Assembly: GCA_035771175.1 (NCBI GenBank)
Contig: CM069592.1
Coordinates: 38,890,198-38,954,197 of the forward strand
Direction of reading: 5' to 3'
Length of the DNA stretch: 64,000 nucleotides
From: Paratinospora sagittata
Lineage: Eukaryota; Streptophyta; Magnoliopsida; Ranunculales; Menispermaceae
The position numbers were made by a program, and so were the translations under genes. Below, one piece after another: positions 13,201-23,727 of this stretch. Positions within the stretch are counted from its first letter, which is position 1; every line of letters starts with the position of its first letter. The notes beneath the pieces were generated by a model that made no database searches, was not told where the DNA came from, and saw only the letters and a program-made list of their open reading frames with translations.

Positions 13201-13963
13201 AATGTCAAAAGTGAGTGCCAATTGTGTGTTTCTGTAGCAGTGCCATTTTTTCTTTTCTAGGGCCTCAAACCTTCAAGTATCCTGTATACAAGTTCTCTGC
13301 TTCAAAGTTCAAAACACAAACCCTGGATATGGGTTTATACAATTAATATGACCCAATAAAGCTTAATTAGACTCAAATTCTACTGTTTCTTAAGAGATGT
13401 GCAAGAAAATTCTACAACTACCCATAAATGTCAAAACTTTGAAACAAAATTCCAAATCCCTAACCAACCAACAAAAACATCAATCCAAATTCCACAATTA
13501 CAACACAAATATAACAAAAAAACAACGTTCAAAATCTCAAAAAATCCAAACCATAAGAACCAAAATGAAAAAAAACAAAAAATTAAAAACCCTAACCCTA
13601 ACCTGTAGGAGCGGACCAAGCGGCATGAAGAACGCAGCGCTCCTGCACATTGGAGCAGAACCCGATCGTGATCTTGTTGAGATCGCCGCGAAGAACCGAT
13701 CCGCTCCACACCGACGATCCATCGTTGACGGCGACTTGTCCAGCGAGAACGACGTTCGGCGCCACGTAGGCGTCGACGGCGATCTTCGGAACCCATTGCC
13801 CTAACGGTATGATCTTCCTCTGCCCTCTGTAATCCCATTTCACTCGATCGTTACTATTGGATATAGCTGCTACTTTGGCTTCTGTTGAGAGAGATCGAGA
13901 GAGATTAGGGTTTGATAGTACAGATTTTAGGGTTCTTCTTGATAAGCTTGTTAGAGTCGCCAT
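10246..13963 (-). CDS. GAMMACAL: gamma-carbonic-anhydrase-like subunit of mitochondrial complex I (CAL1/CAL2-like)
   Basis: Subunit of the gamma-CA domain, the matrix-facing side arm of plant complex I. Two exons: 13603-13963 and 10246-10622; the phase-1 intron (10623-13602) splits the Gly after WSAPT. The product is 245 aa; Arabidopsis CAL proteins are about 250. The first 30 or so residues are rich in Ser, Arg and Leu without acids, as in a mitochondrial presequence. The rest is the left-handed beta-helix of the gamma-CA fold: VKWDYRGQR (41-49), GDLNKITIG (93-101), CVLHAAW (110-116), ECIIGQHSILMEG and the PSGELWAGNPARF end. Of the three zinc His of active gamma-CAs, H113 is kept, but the IGHxxxLHxC region reads VGAYSLLRSC (134-143), so two ligands are lost. 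This loss is a hallmark of the CAL subgroup. Site II motifs and a telo-box lie near the 5' end. The intron holds a SINE and a MITE. Confidence 0.95.
11705..11884 (+). mobile_element. SINE in the gamma-CAL intron
   Basis: Flanked by GATATAACT at 11696-11704 and 11885-11893. The head looks like a tRNA: an A-box-like TGGTTCAGTGATTGGG, then a B-box-like GGTCTCGAGTTCGAGTC. The element ends in CCTC and an A tail. Its sequence differs from the 7211/26262 family, so it is another SINE family. It lies antisense to the host gene, well away from the splice sites. Confidence 0.78.
13089..13232. mobile_element. foldback MITE with about 30-bp terminal inverted repeats
   Basis: The left end GAAACACACAATGGGCACTC and the next bases up to TTTTGACA repeat inverted at the right end, with about one mismatch in 30. 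The loop is about 85 bp. No coding capacity. It lies in the gamma-CAL intron, about 370 bp from exon 1. Confidence 0.7.
13587..13595 (-). promoter_or_regulatory. telo-box in the 5' end of the gamma-CAL intron
   Basis: AAACCCTAA followed by a second CCCTAAC sits directly after the exon 1 donor (GGTTAGGGTTAGGG on the gene strand). Telo-boxes near the 5' end of plant genes for translation and organelle proteins often act together with site II motifs. Both occur here; activity is inferred. Confidence 0.45.
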
Positions 13964-14078
13964 TTTTTTTTCTAAAGCTTTTGTTGGTCTCTGTGAATTA
14001 GAGGTAGTGAAGAACAGAGAAAGGTGCGTTTTTTCAGGTGGGTTTTTTAACGACGATATATTCCGGGTTTTCAGACCA

Positions 14079-14184
14079 GGCCCACTATCCGGGTTTTAAA
14101 TCCGGCCCACGAGGTTGATTCTTATATTTTGGGCCTTTAGGTCCAAAAATTTTAATGATTTTCGACCGGAAAAAATAAGGCCCA
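14079..14184 (-). promoter_or_regulatory. cluster of four site II (TGGGCC/GGCCCA) motifs upstream of gamma-CAL
   Basis: GGCCCA at 14079-14084, 14104-14109 and 14179-14184, and TGGGCC at 14130-14135, all within 116-221 bp upstream of the ATG at 13963. Site II motifs are bound by TCP factors and are enriched in promoters of nuclear genes for plant mitochondrial proteins, which fits this gene. The count and spacing are read directly; the binding is inferred. Confidence 0.6.
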
Positions 14185-14706
14185 TTTGATATAGAATTGT
14201 AAATTATACGTTGGAAAAGAGCTTATTGAGTTGAGTGTGAGTAATGTGAAGAATTGAGACCTATTTGTTAACTCTATTTAACTACTTTTTTTATTTGGTT
14301 TCCTAGGTATCCATGCCTTTGAGGGAGATTAATCCGCATTCGAGTACTACAAGGGCATTGAGCGGCTCTTCTCAAGTGAAATCGACTAAGGTGAGCACGA
14401 GTTTCGATCTTGAGACATTCACCTTTGGCACAGACTTACCATCTATGCTGCACCACGTTAAATCTCTTTAACTTTACTTTTTTTAAAAAATGAACCTCAA
14501 AATGTATTAGAGTTTTATAAGCTCTAATACAATAAGTTAAAAGTTTTTTTGTTTATTTTTGTAGAGGATATATCTCTGCTTCAATTAGAGGTAGAAAACT
14601 AAAAGTATTTACTATAAAGGTTGAAATTAGAGTTTAGGGTTTAGTGGCTCGACGTCGTCCCAAAGCCTACTACATGGAAGTAATTGTCAGCCTATTCGAC
14701 TGATTA

Positions 14707-16412
14707 TGTAACACCCCGTAAATTTAATTAAATACATACGTTGAAGTACGCGTATATCAAGATGTATAATATACGTATTTTATACGTATTAGCTAAATAT
14801 ACGCGTGTATGATTAGTAAATAAATAAAATTATGAGATGAAGATGATACATATGGGATCATCCTATAAAAAAAATGGAGTTGAATTAAATTAATTAATTT
14901 ATGGGATTGATTAATTAAAAATGTGGATTGAAGCATGATTTAATGGCTTAATGCATAGTATGATGAATACATGTGAAATAAGTGAATTGAGTTGATGGTA
15001 CATGGTTTAATGAATTAAAGGGATTAATTTAGGGGGTGAGTTAGTTAATTATTGAGCATGGGGCTATGAGATCATTTTGATATAAAATAATTATTTTCTT
15101 CTTTCTCATCTCAAGCTCTCATACGTTAAAAAAAAAAAAAAAAGAGAATAAAAAAATGTGTAAAAACAAGTAAAGAAGAGAGATGAGTGGAGTTGCAAAA
15201 GAAAGAATAAAAAAATATATAAAAAGAAAATAAAAGAGATGAAAGGAGTGGAGTTGCAAAAGAAGGAATAAAAAAATGTATAAAAAGAAGAAGAGAGATG
15301 AAAAGAGTTGCTGAATGAAAGAGAAAAGACGGACGGACGGAAGGAGAGAAACAGAGAGAAGAAGGAGAAGAAGAAAAAGAGAAAACGCGGGATTCGCGCC
15401 AAATTCGACGTGCCGATAAGCTATTTTTGCTATTTTTCATCGTAAAATTACTATCTAAGCTAGATGTAACGATTCTAGCGGACTAATTTTAGCTATGGGA
15501 CACGTTTTGTGGCGTTTTGACAAATTGGGGTTTTGACCCAACGTGAATAGAAAATTCGCTAGAAAGGTAGAAAAACGTTCCCTGGACTGTTGGGACCCCG
15601 AATATGTGGTTAGATTCAATTTTATGATTTTTGGAGACCATTCGACAATTTTAATACAATTTACATCTTTCGGATAAATAGTAAAAATGAATAGTGAATA
15701 GTTTATTGTTGCTCGATTTTAGAGGTTGGCTTAGAAACCCTGTGTAACCACTGTGAGTATAGTTTTCTTGATTTGGTTCTTGTATGACATTGTACGCATA
15801 TAAAATGTTTGATTGTATGCATGTTGTATTTATATATAATGCATTGAGTTTTATGGATCATGCAAACTGATTTTAGCAATTGGAGTTTGTAATGATGAGG
15901 TTTTGCGAGTCCTCATTGTCATTTCGTTAGGCACTAGACCCGGATGAGGTTTTGCTAGTCCTCATTGTCAATAGGTCTGTCCTAACAAGGGTTGGGATCC
16001 TTGAAATGACTGTTAATTGAGTAATGAGAGGTTGTGGCTACCTTGTAACGGTCATACAAGGGTTAGACCCGCTCTCTTGCCTTGCGGAGGAGGGAGATTT
16101 GTGCATTGTGTTATTGAAAATCATGAAATTTATGTTGTTGACATGTACAATATATTCGTTGAATGATACATGTGTTGAATAAGTGTTTGAAAGGATTTTA
16201 AATGTCATATTTCTCTAAATGTATATAATTGTCATCTCAAGAACTATATTCATTGAGCTGTTGTTTGCTCACCTCATTTCCTCCAATATTTCAGGTATTG
16301 AGTCGAAGGTAAAAGGAAAATTCGTGAGTGAAAATCACATGAGCCTTCGTCTGATATGTGTACGTATGCTTGGAGGAAATAACTTCTATTTTTGTTATTT
16401 TACTTATCACAC

Positions 16413-16489
<77 letters not shown>

Positions 16490-16790
16490 CACCTAGATGG
16501 GTAATGTGGTAAGATTATATAATGCTTGGGATGATAGAATGAGATGATCATATATATTTATCAGGTGAGAATTTAATTTGTGGAATGAATGGAATAAATG
16601 TGAGTGGAATGATTATAGAGATCTATATTGGATTTGATTTGTGGTATAAAAAAAAAATTATGTACATTTTTGGGAGTTTTGTGAGAGTACGCGAAGGCTG
16701 ACAGTGTATTATATACTGTATATGGGTATGTACAGTGTATGGTACACTGTGCCGGTCATGAAGTCAGTCTACGTCAGGGGCGTCGTGACA
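14707..16790 (+). mobile_element. solo LTR of a retrotransposon, 2.08 kb, TSD GATTA
   Basis: The segment starts TGTAACACCCCG and ends GGGGCGTCGTGACA, giving TG...CA LTR ends. It is flanked by GATTA at 14702-14706 and 16791-16795, a perfect 5-bp duplication. There is no internal coding region, primer-binding site or second LTR, so it is best explained by LTR-LTR recombination. The length and the TGTAACACCCC start resemble LTRs of Tekay/Del-type Gypsy chromoviruses, a comparison from memory. Inside are about three units of a roughly 60-bp A/G-rich tandem repeat (15150-15335), two copies of a GATGAGGTTTTGC..AGTCCTCA unit (about 15894 and 15952) and a TA microsatellite. Confidence 0.82.
16414..16482. 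repeat. (TA)n microsatellite in the solo LTR
   Basis: More than 30 uninterrupted TA units. Likely to vary in length between individuals. Confidence 0.9.
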
Positions 16791-16795
16791 GATTA

Positions 16796-17960
16796 TCTTA
16801 CAGTACCACGTTCAAGATTTCACACCTAAAACGGGTATTACTAAACTTCCTCCTTTCCCACATGATATGAGAATTTCCAAAGTATTTTTTTATTTTTAAA
16901 AATAAATGTTCATTTAATAAGTGTTTGGTTGAGTTGAATTTAAAAATTCAAAAAACCTTTTTGAGCTAAAATTCGTGTTTGGTTGAGTTGAATGTTTTGT
17001 TTTTGAATGCTAATTAAACCGAATTAAGGAGGCCTTAATTCCTTGTTCTTAATTTATATTGAAGAACCAACATGAATATTTAAAATCTTAAGAATGGCAT
17101 GTACGGTTTAAGTTCAAACATTGAGTATAAATTAATGATAATTACATTTTAGGGTATAAATAGTAAGATTGGTATTTAAAAAATGACCGTGTGTAATCAT
17201 AAATTCCTCATACTTTTACATGTATCTTTGCTTATCTCTACATCAGAATCATCTGGAGAAATTCTATCTTTTATAGCATCAAGTGCCCGGAATATATATG
17301 TTAGAAAAACATGATGTGACACGCATGACAAATTGGAATTCATAGAGGATATATAATTAAGATGGCTTGGAGATTAACTCATATGGATAATATGGATCAT
17401 GATTCATGACCATTAATGTTGCCACGTATATCCTCATATATATTCTCTCTTTTTTCTTTTTCTTTTTTTTTTAATAAATCTTTTGTTTACACTAATATAT
17501 ATTCTTTCACAGACCATATTCAGTTTCTATAGGATTAATCTTTGATCCTTCTATGTTTAATAATGAGACGTTTTGAAAAAACCCTATACTAATAATTTAT
17601 TTGTTCTACCTCTGTAGAAAAACATGAATCTTCAGATATTTTTCCCAAATTAAACCTAGTGGCCCTAACTACACCTAATGTGACTGAAAGCGGTTCGTGT
17701 GGTGAAGTGATTCGACGTACCTTACTATTTTATATAAATAGTCAATTAGAATCAAGAAAATATCTATCTATCTATATATATAAGGAATTATCTAATTTAA
17801 TTCCCAAATCTACCAAATCCTCCAAAGCTCTTAAAAAAGGGTAGATAGGAATATTTCTTTAGAGATCATTTTGGTTATGGATTATTAATGGTGAAGGCCC
17901 ACATCCCATCCTCAAATTTCATGCTTATCTCCATTAATTAATAATGCAAGCACTTTGCAC
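16796..17960. other. gene-free region between the solo LTR and the 110-aa gene
   Basis: AT-rich DNA with the tandem phrase GTTTGGTTGAGTTGAAT repeated at 16922 and 16978, typical of a small decayed element. No gene is supported. Confidence 0.45.
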
Positions 17961-17962
17961 TA

Positions 17963-17970
17963 TATATAAA
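17963..17970 (+). promoter_or_regulatory. TATA box of the 110-aa protein gene
   Basis: TATATAAA 102 bases before the ATG at 18072. A start about 30 bp downstream would give a leader of roughly 80 bases. Confidence 0.5.
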
Positions 17971-18071
17971 TATTCTATTCTGCCCAGTAATTAAAGCAAC
18001 AAGTACTAAGCTCATCATCTCATCGATCTGGTACTGATCAAGAACAGCTACAATTAATAGTTGAAAAATTA

Positions 18072-18404
18072 ATGGAGTCCAAACACAAGCGCAGAGGGTT
18101 CATCAAGGGAATGCCAAAGCCTGCAGATTTCTTCATGAATCAAAACAGCAAGGTTAATAAGGCCATAAGTCCACCTTATTCTAGTGCTTCTTCTCGTTTT
18201 CTTGTTAAGCAGCAGAAGCTTGAACTAATTTCTTCTTCTCAAGCTGGCCGCGATTTGATCGATGATGAAGATGACAACTATTTATACAGTACTAGCGATG
18301 AAACCGTAGATGTGAAAGCCGCAACTTACATCTCTTATGTTCAGGAGCGATTCAAGCTCGAACAGTTTGATTCGGATCGAAGGAAGATTCAGAACGTTCA
18401 CTAG
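18072..18404 (+). CDS. small uncharacterised plant protein (110 aa), possibly DUF761-like
   Basis: Intact single-exon frame with a TATA box at a sensible distance and an ATG in AAAATTAATGG context. The first 17 residues are basic (MESKHKRRGFIKGMPKP), followed by a Ser-rich segment, an acidic DLIDDEDDN cluster (about 61-69) and a C-terminal amphipathic part, KAATYISYVQERFKLEQFDS. The pattern of a Tyr/Ile-Val start followed by ERFKLE recalls the short C-terminal motif of DUF761 'cotton fibre' proteins, but the match is too weak to assign. There is no signal peptide or membrane segment. Composition and promoter favour a real gene; function unknown. Confidence 0.65.
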   Translation: MESKHKRRGFIKGMPKPADFFMNQNSKVNKAISPPYSSASSRFLVKQQKLELISSSQAGRDLIDDEDDNYLYSTSDETVDVKAATYISYVQERFKLEQFDSDRRKIQNVH

Positions 18405-18900
18405 CAACCACGATATTTCTATTGCCATATTTTATTATATTACAAGCACATGAACATAATCTGCTAGTACGTAGTTGCAGTAGATCTCATCTGAATTATA
18501 CTTGAATAAGTTCTGTTATATACAAAAGAAATAAATATAGATAGATGTAAATGCAAGCCAGCTTTTTCCCTGTAAAGTGATATTCCAGCATAAAGGGAAC
18601 CTGCTTTTCCCTCAAAAGTTTGAAAAAGCTAAAGAAATAATAATAATATTGTAAGGGTTTTCTGCGCATCATGATTTACATTTCCTTATAACATACATGC
18701 ACGCATTTAAATTTAAAGCTAGAAACTAGATAGAATGCATGTTTCACAACACATTAGGGCACTCAGTACTGTTATTTACATATAACCTATATATATATAT
18801 ATATATTTGCACAACAACAATTTATATAAAATATATAGCAAATCTCATATGGGTTGAGTTTTTTTCAAGTTCATATTTTCAACACTAGCTAGAGGTAGCA

Positions 18901-21900
18901 TCATTCATGATAATGAGCAAACCTGCAAAACATTCAACAATTAATAAGTCATATTCCAAGCTACAGCCTTTAATCAGTTTATTCAAAGTATAAGTAATTG
19001 TGTGATTTGTTACCTTTGAAATGTATTAGATGAATCGCCGGCTCGTAAACTTATCATCGGATTAATCTCTATCTCTGCCTCATTTAGCTTTACCTCAGAA
19101 GAAAATACAGTTTGATCAACTTCAATATATATATATATATACTTAATTTATTTCAATAGCTTTGAGAATCCCTCAAAACTTTCATTCACATGGGGGATAT
19201 ATGCTCCTTAATTAAGTCATCGATCTACAAGTTTATAATGCTTGGAATAATTAATAATTATAAGACAAATATATATAATGGTTGCTTTATTCCATCTTTT
19301 TGATTAGTATATGTATAGGATCATTGTTTTTATTTATAAAAATATTCCAGTAGTGAAAGATGCTATCCCGACATATACAAATTGAATGAATAATATCTTT
19401 AATAGGGACTTCTTACCCTTCTTTGGAGATGAGCATTCTCGTCTTGCAAAGCTCTTTGCTGCTTTTATTTCAGAGACAATAAATTAGTTATACTGGACAT
19501 TAGATGAATTGCTAATAAAATTAAGAAGCAACATCAATGAAGCTAAAATTGTTTTTAATTTCCTTTTGATGCAAAATCAAAAGAAAAACCAAATATTACA
19601 GTAAAGACCTTAATAAAGAGTATTTTTAAGATTGTATTATATGTTTTTTTATTTTCTCAGAAACTTTTTTTTATTAAAAATAAATAAATGTGCACATAGT
19701 GGTTGATTATTTAGTTTGTTTTGCTAATTTTAGTTAAGATTAAAGAATTCTTATGGGGAATCTTAATTATTTTCTAATTTAAGAAATGTTATTTTAGTAT
19801 AAATGAAATAGAATTAGACTAAAAGTTTATAATGTCTTACAACAGTGAGATAAGATTTGTAAGTTCATTGAAATTTTGTAAGCACATGACTGAAAAATGA
19901 ACAAAAGTTTGAGAGGTTGGAAACCTTGTAATTGTCAGAAATTACATTTACAAAGGAGGAGTGCTAAAACGACCCAAGATATATACCCAAATTTATTCCA
20001 AGCTGATGTAGCAATACACCACATCATCAAAGAAAAAAAAAGAAAAAAGAAGCACTCTCCAATCACCATACGCCACATCAGCATGAATATGATTTTGAAT
20101 ATAATTTTTAAGTCGTAAAAGTATTTCTCTTTGAAAACGGTGTGGCAATGGATAAATATATATTAAAAAAAATTTGAGAGTAGGACCTCACCTTCTTCTT
20201 CAAGAAGTTGATATGCTCCAAAATCATACGCCTCTGTCCCACAGAATAATAAAGCATGATTGATTTATATTTTTCACCATAAAAGAGTATATATTTAATT
20301 AACAGTTAGTTTCTATATTTATCAATCAAATTAATAATGATCAAATAAGGTTTATTAAAATGTAAATTAATCATATAACCTTCCTAGAGCGAATGCGTTC
20401 AACTCCAGTCTTCATTTGACGCTCCAGTTGCTTTAGCTCTTTCATACCCAACGAGGGCAAATCTTCTCCAGCAAAGTGCCTTAAAGAAAGTGACCATAGC
20501 AAGAAAATTAAAACAAACCAATTATACACACATATATATAAACAAACTAGTTAATTAGTTATACTATATAAAAATATGGAAAATGTTAATCTAACTACAA
20601 AAAAAAAATGTAATTACACGTTCATGTTCATTGGATATGTACGTTATACACATCTCAAGGTGTGTAATAAATTATCCAATAAATATAAATGTGTTGCAGT
20701 TCTTTGTAGTTAGATTAACATTCCCTACCCAAAGTCGGGTAACCTCGTTGGATGAGGGGTGATGTCTCGATTTTGAGTCAGAGTACATGTCCACACTTAT
20801 CCGCCTACTTTGGGGAGGGACGCACAACAACCTCTGCAATTTCTGACTTTGAAATAGTCTCATCCCCGCAAACACAGGGTTATAGACCCAAAAAAAAAAC
20901 AAAAGATTACCATTCCCCTAAAAATATATATCTCATAAATCAGAAAAGTCAGGATTTGTATAAGAAGTTTATATGCATGCATGATATAATTAAATACATG
21001 CATCATCATCATTGAGTCCAGCACTAAGTTGATTTTCATTGATGAGAAATTCATTCAGGGTGGGTACATATGGTGACGGGGCGCGTGATTAATTGATGAG
21101 ATTTAATTTAAGATTGCTTGAAATAATCACTTCAGGTGGGTCAAGCTTAATTATGATTGAAATAGGTTGGTGGTCTGGTCAACAGTGTTCTTATCCCATG
21201 GTGGGGTTTCTCCATATCTGATGTAGTTCCTCTAATTTCTAAATTAATTAAGCATTTAGTAATTAATTGTTCTCTAATTTTTTAGAAAAAATTAATTAGT
21301 TATTATAATTCCTTACTTTGGATGCTAATCACACTGCCACATGTGCGATCCATTATAGAGGTGGAAAAGAATGATTTGAAGCAATAATTACAATTATATA
21401 CGATGTTTAATTTGATCAATTCAAACTTCTCAAATAGTAGAATAATAGCTCGTGAGTTCTAAGTAATGAAAAATATTAGTAATTCATCTTAAAAAATTAA
21501 GGGCATGTTTAGTTTATGATTCTGATGTAGTTTTTCTATATCTAAAAAAAATCAAAACATACAAACACAAAACAGTTTTCAATTGATTTAAAAAACATTT
21601 TTCACTTCAAAAAATGTTTTCAAAATTTGAATTCTCTTTCTAAATTGAATCCCTAAACAAAAAATCTCAATGCTTACTTATTTGATTCCTCCAACTTTTC
21701 AACTGTCTTCTTTAAATCATCGATCTCTGTCCTCCAGAACTGCAGCAAATATTAAAGGATACCATGCAAAACTTATTTGAGTACATGCATGTAGATACAT
21801 ATAATAAGAATATGTAATAATTAAATTAAGTTTCTTACGCCTTATTAAGAATTTTCATATCATAGGGTTTCTATTTTATTTAAAGGTCTGAATAAACAAA

Positions 21901-23233
21901 ATTTAGGATGATAGAATAGACTTGAGAAGTTGTCTTAATTGTTTATAGCAATAAATTCACAATTTAATCAAAATATTTGTGAAGAATTAATAAAGGGTCT
22001 TTGCTATGACAAAAATTTTCAATTATAAAGTTGCATTATATGTCTTCTTCAAACTCAATTTGAAAAAGTCATGTGCATGTCATTCAAGAAGAGTCTCAAC
22101 TGCACTTTATATAATAATATGAAAAATATAATAGTAATGTTATATATACGTTGAGTGTCAACACCATTTTTTGACGTATATTCAACTTCCTTTGAATGTT
22201 TTGGAGATGCGCGTGTATTTGAATATTGTGAAATACATGCGCATCTCCAAAATATTCAAGGAAATTGGGTGCTAACGTTGAAAAATAGTGTTAGCATTCA
22301 ACGTGTATAAAACATTTTTCTTAATATAATTATATATGCTAATATTAATCAAATCATAAATGTGATCAACAACAAATTAATTAAAGCCAGTTGATCAAAT
22401 CTGATCTATACATGGAAAATAAAATAATAAAAATAATATTTAAGTAGGGGGATAAATCCTTATTTTTTTAACTATTTGAAGTTGACTTAATTAATCATTT
22501 GCAAAGGATAGTTATTATTTACAAAAAAAAAAAAAAAAAATGTTCTTCATGTACCTAAAGGTTATGACCTTTACTAAATCAAGTACAATTCCCTGAAATT
22601 AATTCTAGAATTAATATTTTCTTTTATCCAGACATGATCACCATTATATTCGAAATTTTATATAGTACTGGCAACATGTGATATATACAAAATATGACTA
22701 AGTACTACATGTATTTAAGACTTTGTTAATTTATACTTTATTCATATATAACTTACAGTGAGGGAAAAAAAAGAAAACATCTATAAATGGAGGATTCAAG
22801 TTAAAATATAGAATGTATGAGATGAATATAGGGCATTTAATACACAAGAAATGATGGATTAGTTTAGTAGAAAAAAATTGTTTTTATAATATATAGACAA
22901 AACTTTAAGAAAAAATATAAACATCTTTTTCTCATCTTTACTTGACAAGATTGACTTGCCTTCCTCAATTAAAAGATCTTGGATCTTATAAAATAAACCT
23001 GCCACTTAGGTGACTGCTTCACTCCTAGCACCCTTTATATCACATGACCCACTTAATATATATATATATATATATTATTTATGTATATAATGGTGTTCAG
23101 TCTAATCTTTTCTAATTATGTATTAATTTCCAAGATCAACTATCATATCATCTATGATATAATTTAGTAAAAAAAATTATATAACCATTTGATAAACTAA
23201 ATAAACTAATCAAGTAATTAGTTAAAAAGGGCA

Positions 23234-23293
<60 letters not shown>

Positions 23294-23727
23294 TAATTAA
23301 TTTTTTCAAGAATTAATAATCCCACAGTTCTTACCTCTGCTGTTCTTGCAGGCTGATTGAAAGATTCAGGAAGCCCAACTGCACTGCGATACCTTGCTAT
23401 AGTTCTATATATACTGCACAAGTAATTAAATAAAAAATCTCAGAATGATATTCATCAAACTTACTAAACTTAATAAATTAATGATATATATTAGATGGAA
23501 ATTAAAGGAAATTAATTAAGAAATTAAGAATATATATATACGAACTCGTGACTAGCAAACTGGAAGGACTTGCCACTGGCAGAGAAGATAATAGCAGTAA
23601 CTTCAGCGTCACAGAGAACAGATAGCTCATAAGCTTTCTTGAAAAGCCCATTGCGTCTCTTAGAGAAGGTGACTTGCCTGCTTGTTGGGTTCTCTATTCT
23701 CTTCAGCTCTACCTTTCCTCTTCCCAT
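18901..23727 (-). CDS. MIKC-type MADS-box transcription factor, eight exons
   Basis: Nuclear regulator that dimerises and binds CArG boxes. Eight coding exons give one continuous frame of 202 aa: 23546-23727, 23335-23413, 21678-21739, 20380-20479, 20192-20233, 19417-19458, 19014-19093 and 18901-18922. Lengths of 182, 79, 62, 100, 42 and 42 for exons 1-6 are classic MIKCc. The MADS domain is 1-60 ([20 protein letters not shown] start, then [20 protein letters not shown]). The I region reads [15 protein letters not shown]. The K domain is about 85-169, with [26 protein letters not shown] and [11 protein letters not shown]. The C-terminal part is only about 33 aa and lacks known class motifs. 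The short tail and [16 protein letters not shown] do not fit SEP, AGL6, SVP, SOC1, AGL17 or FLC; a TM8-like protein is my best guess but uncertain. The first donor is GA|GTTCGT; the nearby GTATAT donor would give a stop in exon 2. Confidence 0.9.
19958..20128 (+). mobile_element. MITE in MADS-box intron, same family as 3632-3800
   Basis: Imperfect terminal inverted repeats: GAGTGCTAAAACGACCCAAG at the left, and TTTTTAAGTCGTAAAAGTAT read from the other strand at the right. The middle aligns with 3632-3800 (CATACGCCACATCAGCATGA block). It lies in the intron between exons 5 and 6, 63 bp from exon 5. Confidence 0.65.
20578..20725. mobile_element. MITE with 23-bp terminal inverted repeats in MADS-box intron
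   Basis: Left end GGAAAATGTTAATCTAACTA continuing into CAAA; right end TTTGTAGTTAGATTAACATT continuing into CCC. These are inverted copies with one or two mismatches over about 23 bp. Length 148 bp, no coding capacity. An older copy lies at 1474-1615. A SINE begins exactly at its right edge. Confidence 0.75.
20726..20903 (+). mobile_element. SINE inserted at the edge of the MITE
   Basis: A target duplication AGATTAACATTCCC (20712-20725) / AGATTACCATTCCCC (20904-20918) flanks a segment with a B-box-like GATGTCTCGATTTTGAGTC and an A-rich tail. The left copy of the duplication is the terminal repeat of the MITE, so the SINE came after the MITE. Two differences between the copies suggest moderate age. 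Confidence 0.65.
22136..22316. mobile_element. near-complete palindrome (foldback MITE) in MADS-box intron 2
   Basis: Two arms of about 85 bp pair almost along their whole length. Left-arm blocks AATGTTATATATACGTTGAG and TTTTGGAGATGCGCGTGTAT match, inverted, right-arm blocks ATACATGCGCATCTCCAAAA and CATTCAACGTGTATAAAACA. The loop is only about 15 bases. A transcript would fold into a long hairpin. It lies in the largest intron (21740-23334). Confidence 0.75.
23236..23292. repeat. (TA)n microsatellite near the exon 2 donor of the MADS-box gene
   Basis: About 28 uninterrupted TA units, ending about 43 bp inside intron 2 from the exon 2 splice donor (gene on minus strand). Length variation here could affect splicing of this exon; that is inference. 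Confidence 0.85.

Noticed and set aside
13397..13838. Long plus- and minus-strand frames over gamma-CAL exon 1
   Set aside because: They are shadows of the true exon in other frames; only the frame at 13603-13963 matches a family and has a proper donor.
14313..14471. 52-codon frame upstream of the solo LTR with GC-richer sequence and a weak B-box-like stretch
   Set aside because: No recognised protein or SINE borders; no target duplication found.
15106..15440. 100-aa frames rich in Phe and Ser
   Set aside because: They come from the A/G-rich tandem repeat in the solo LTR and are low complexity.
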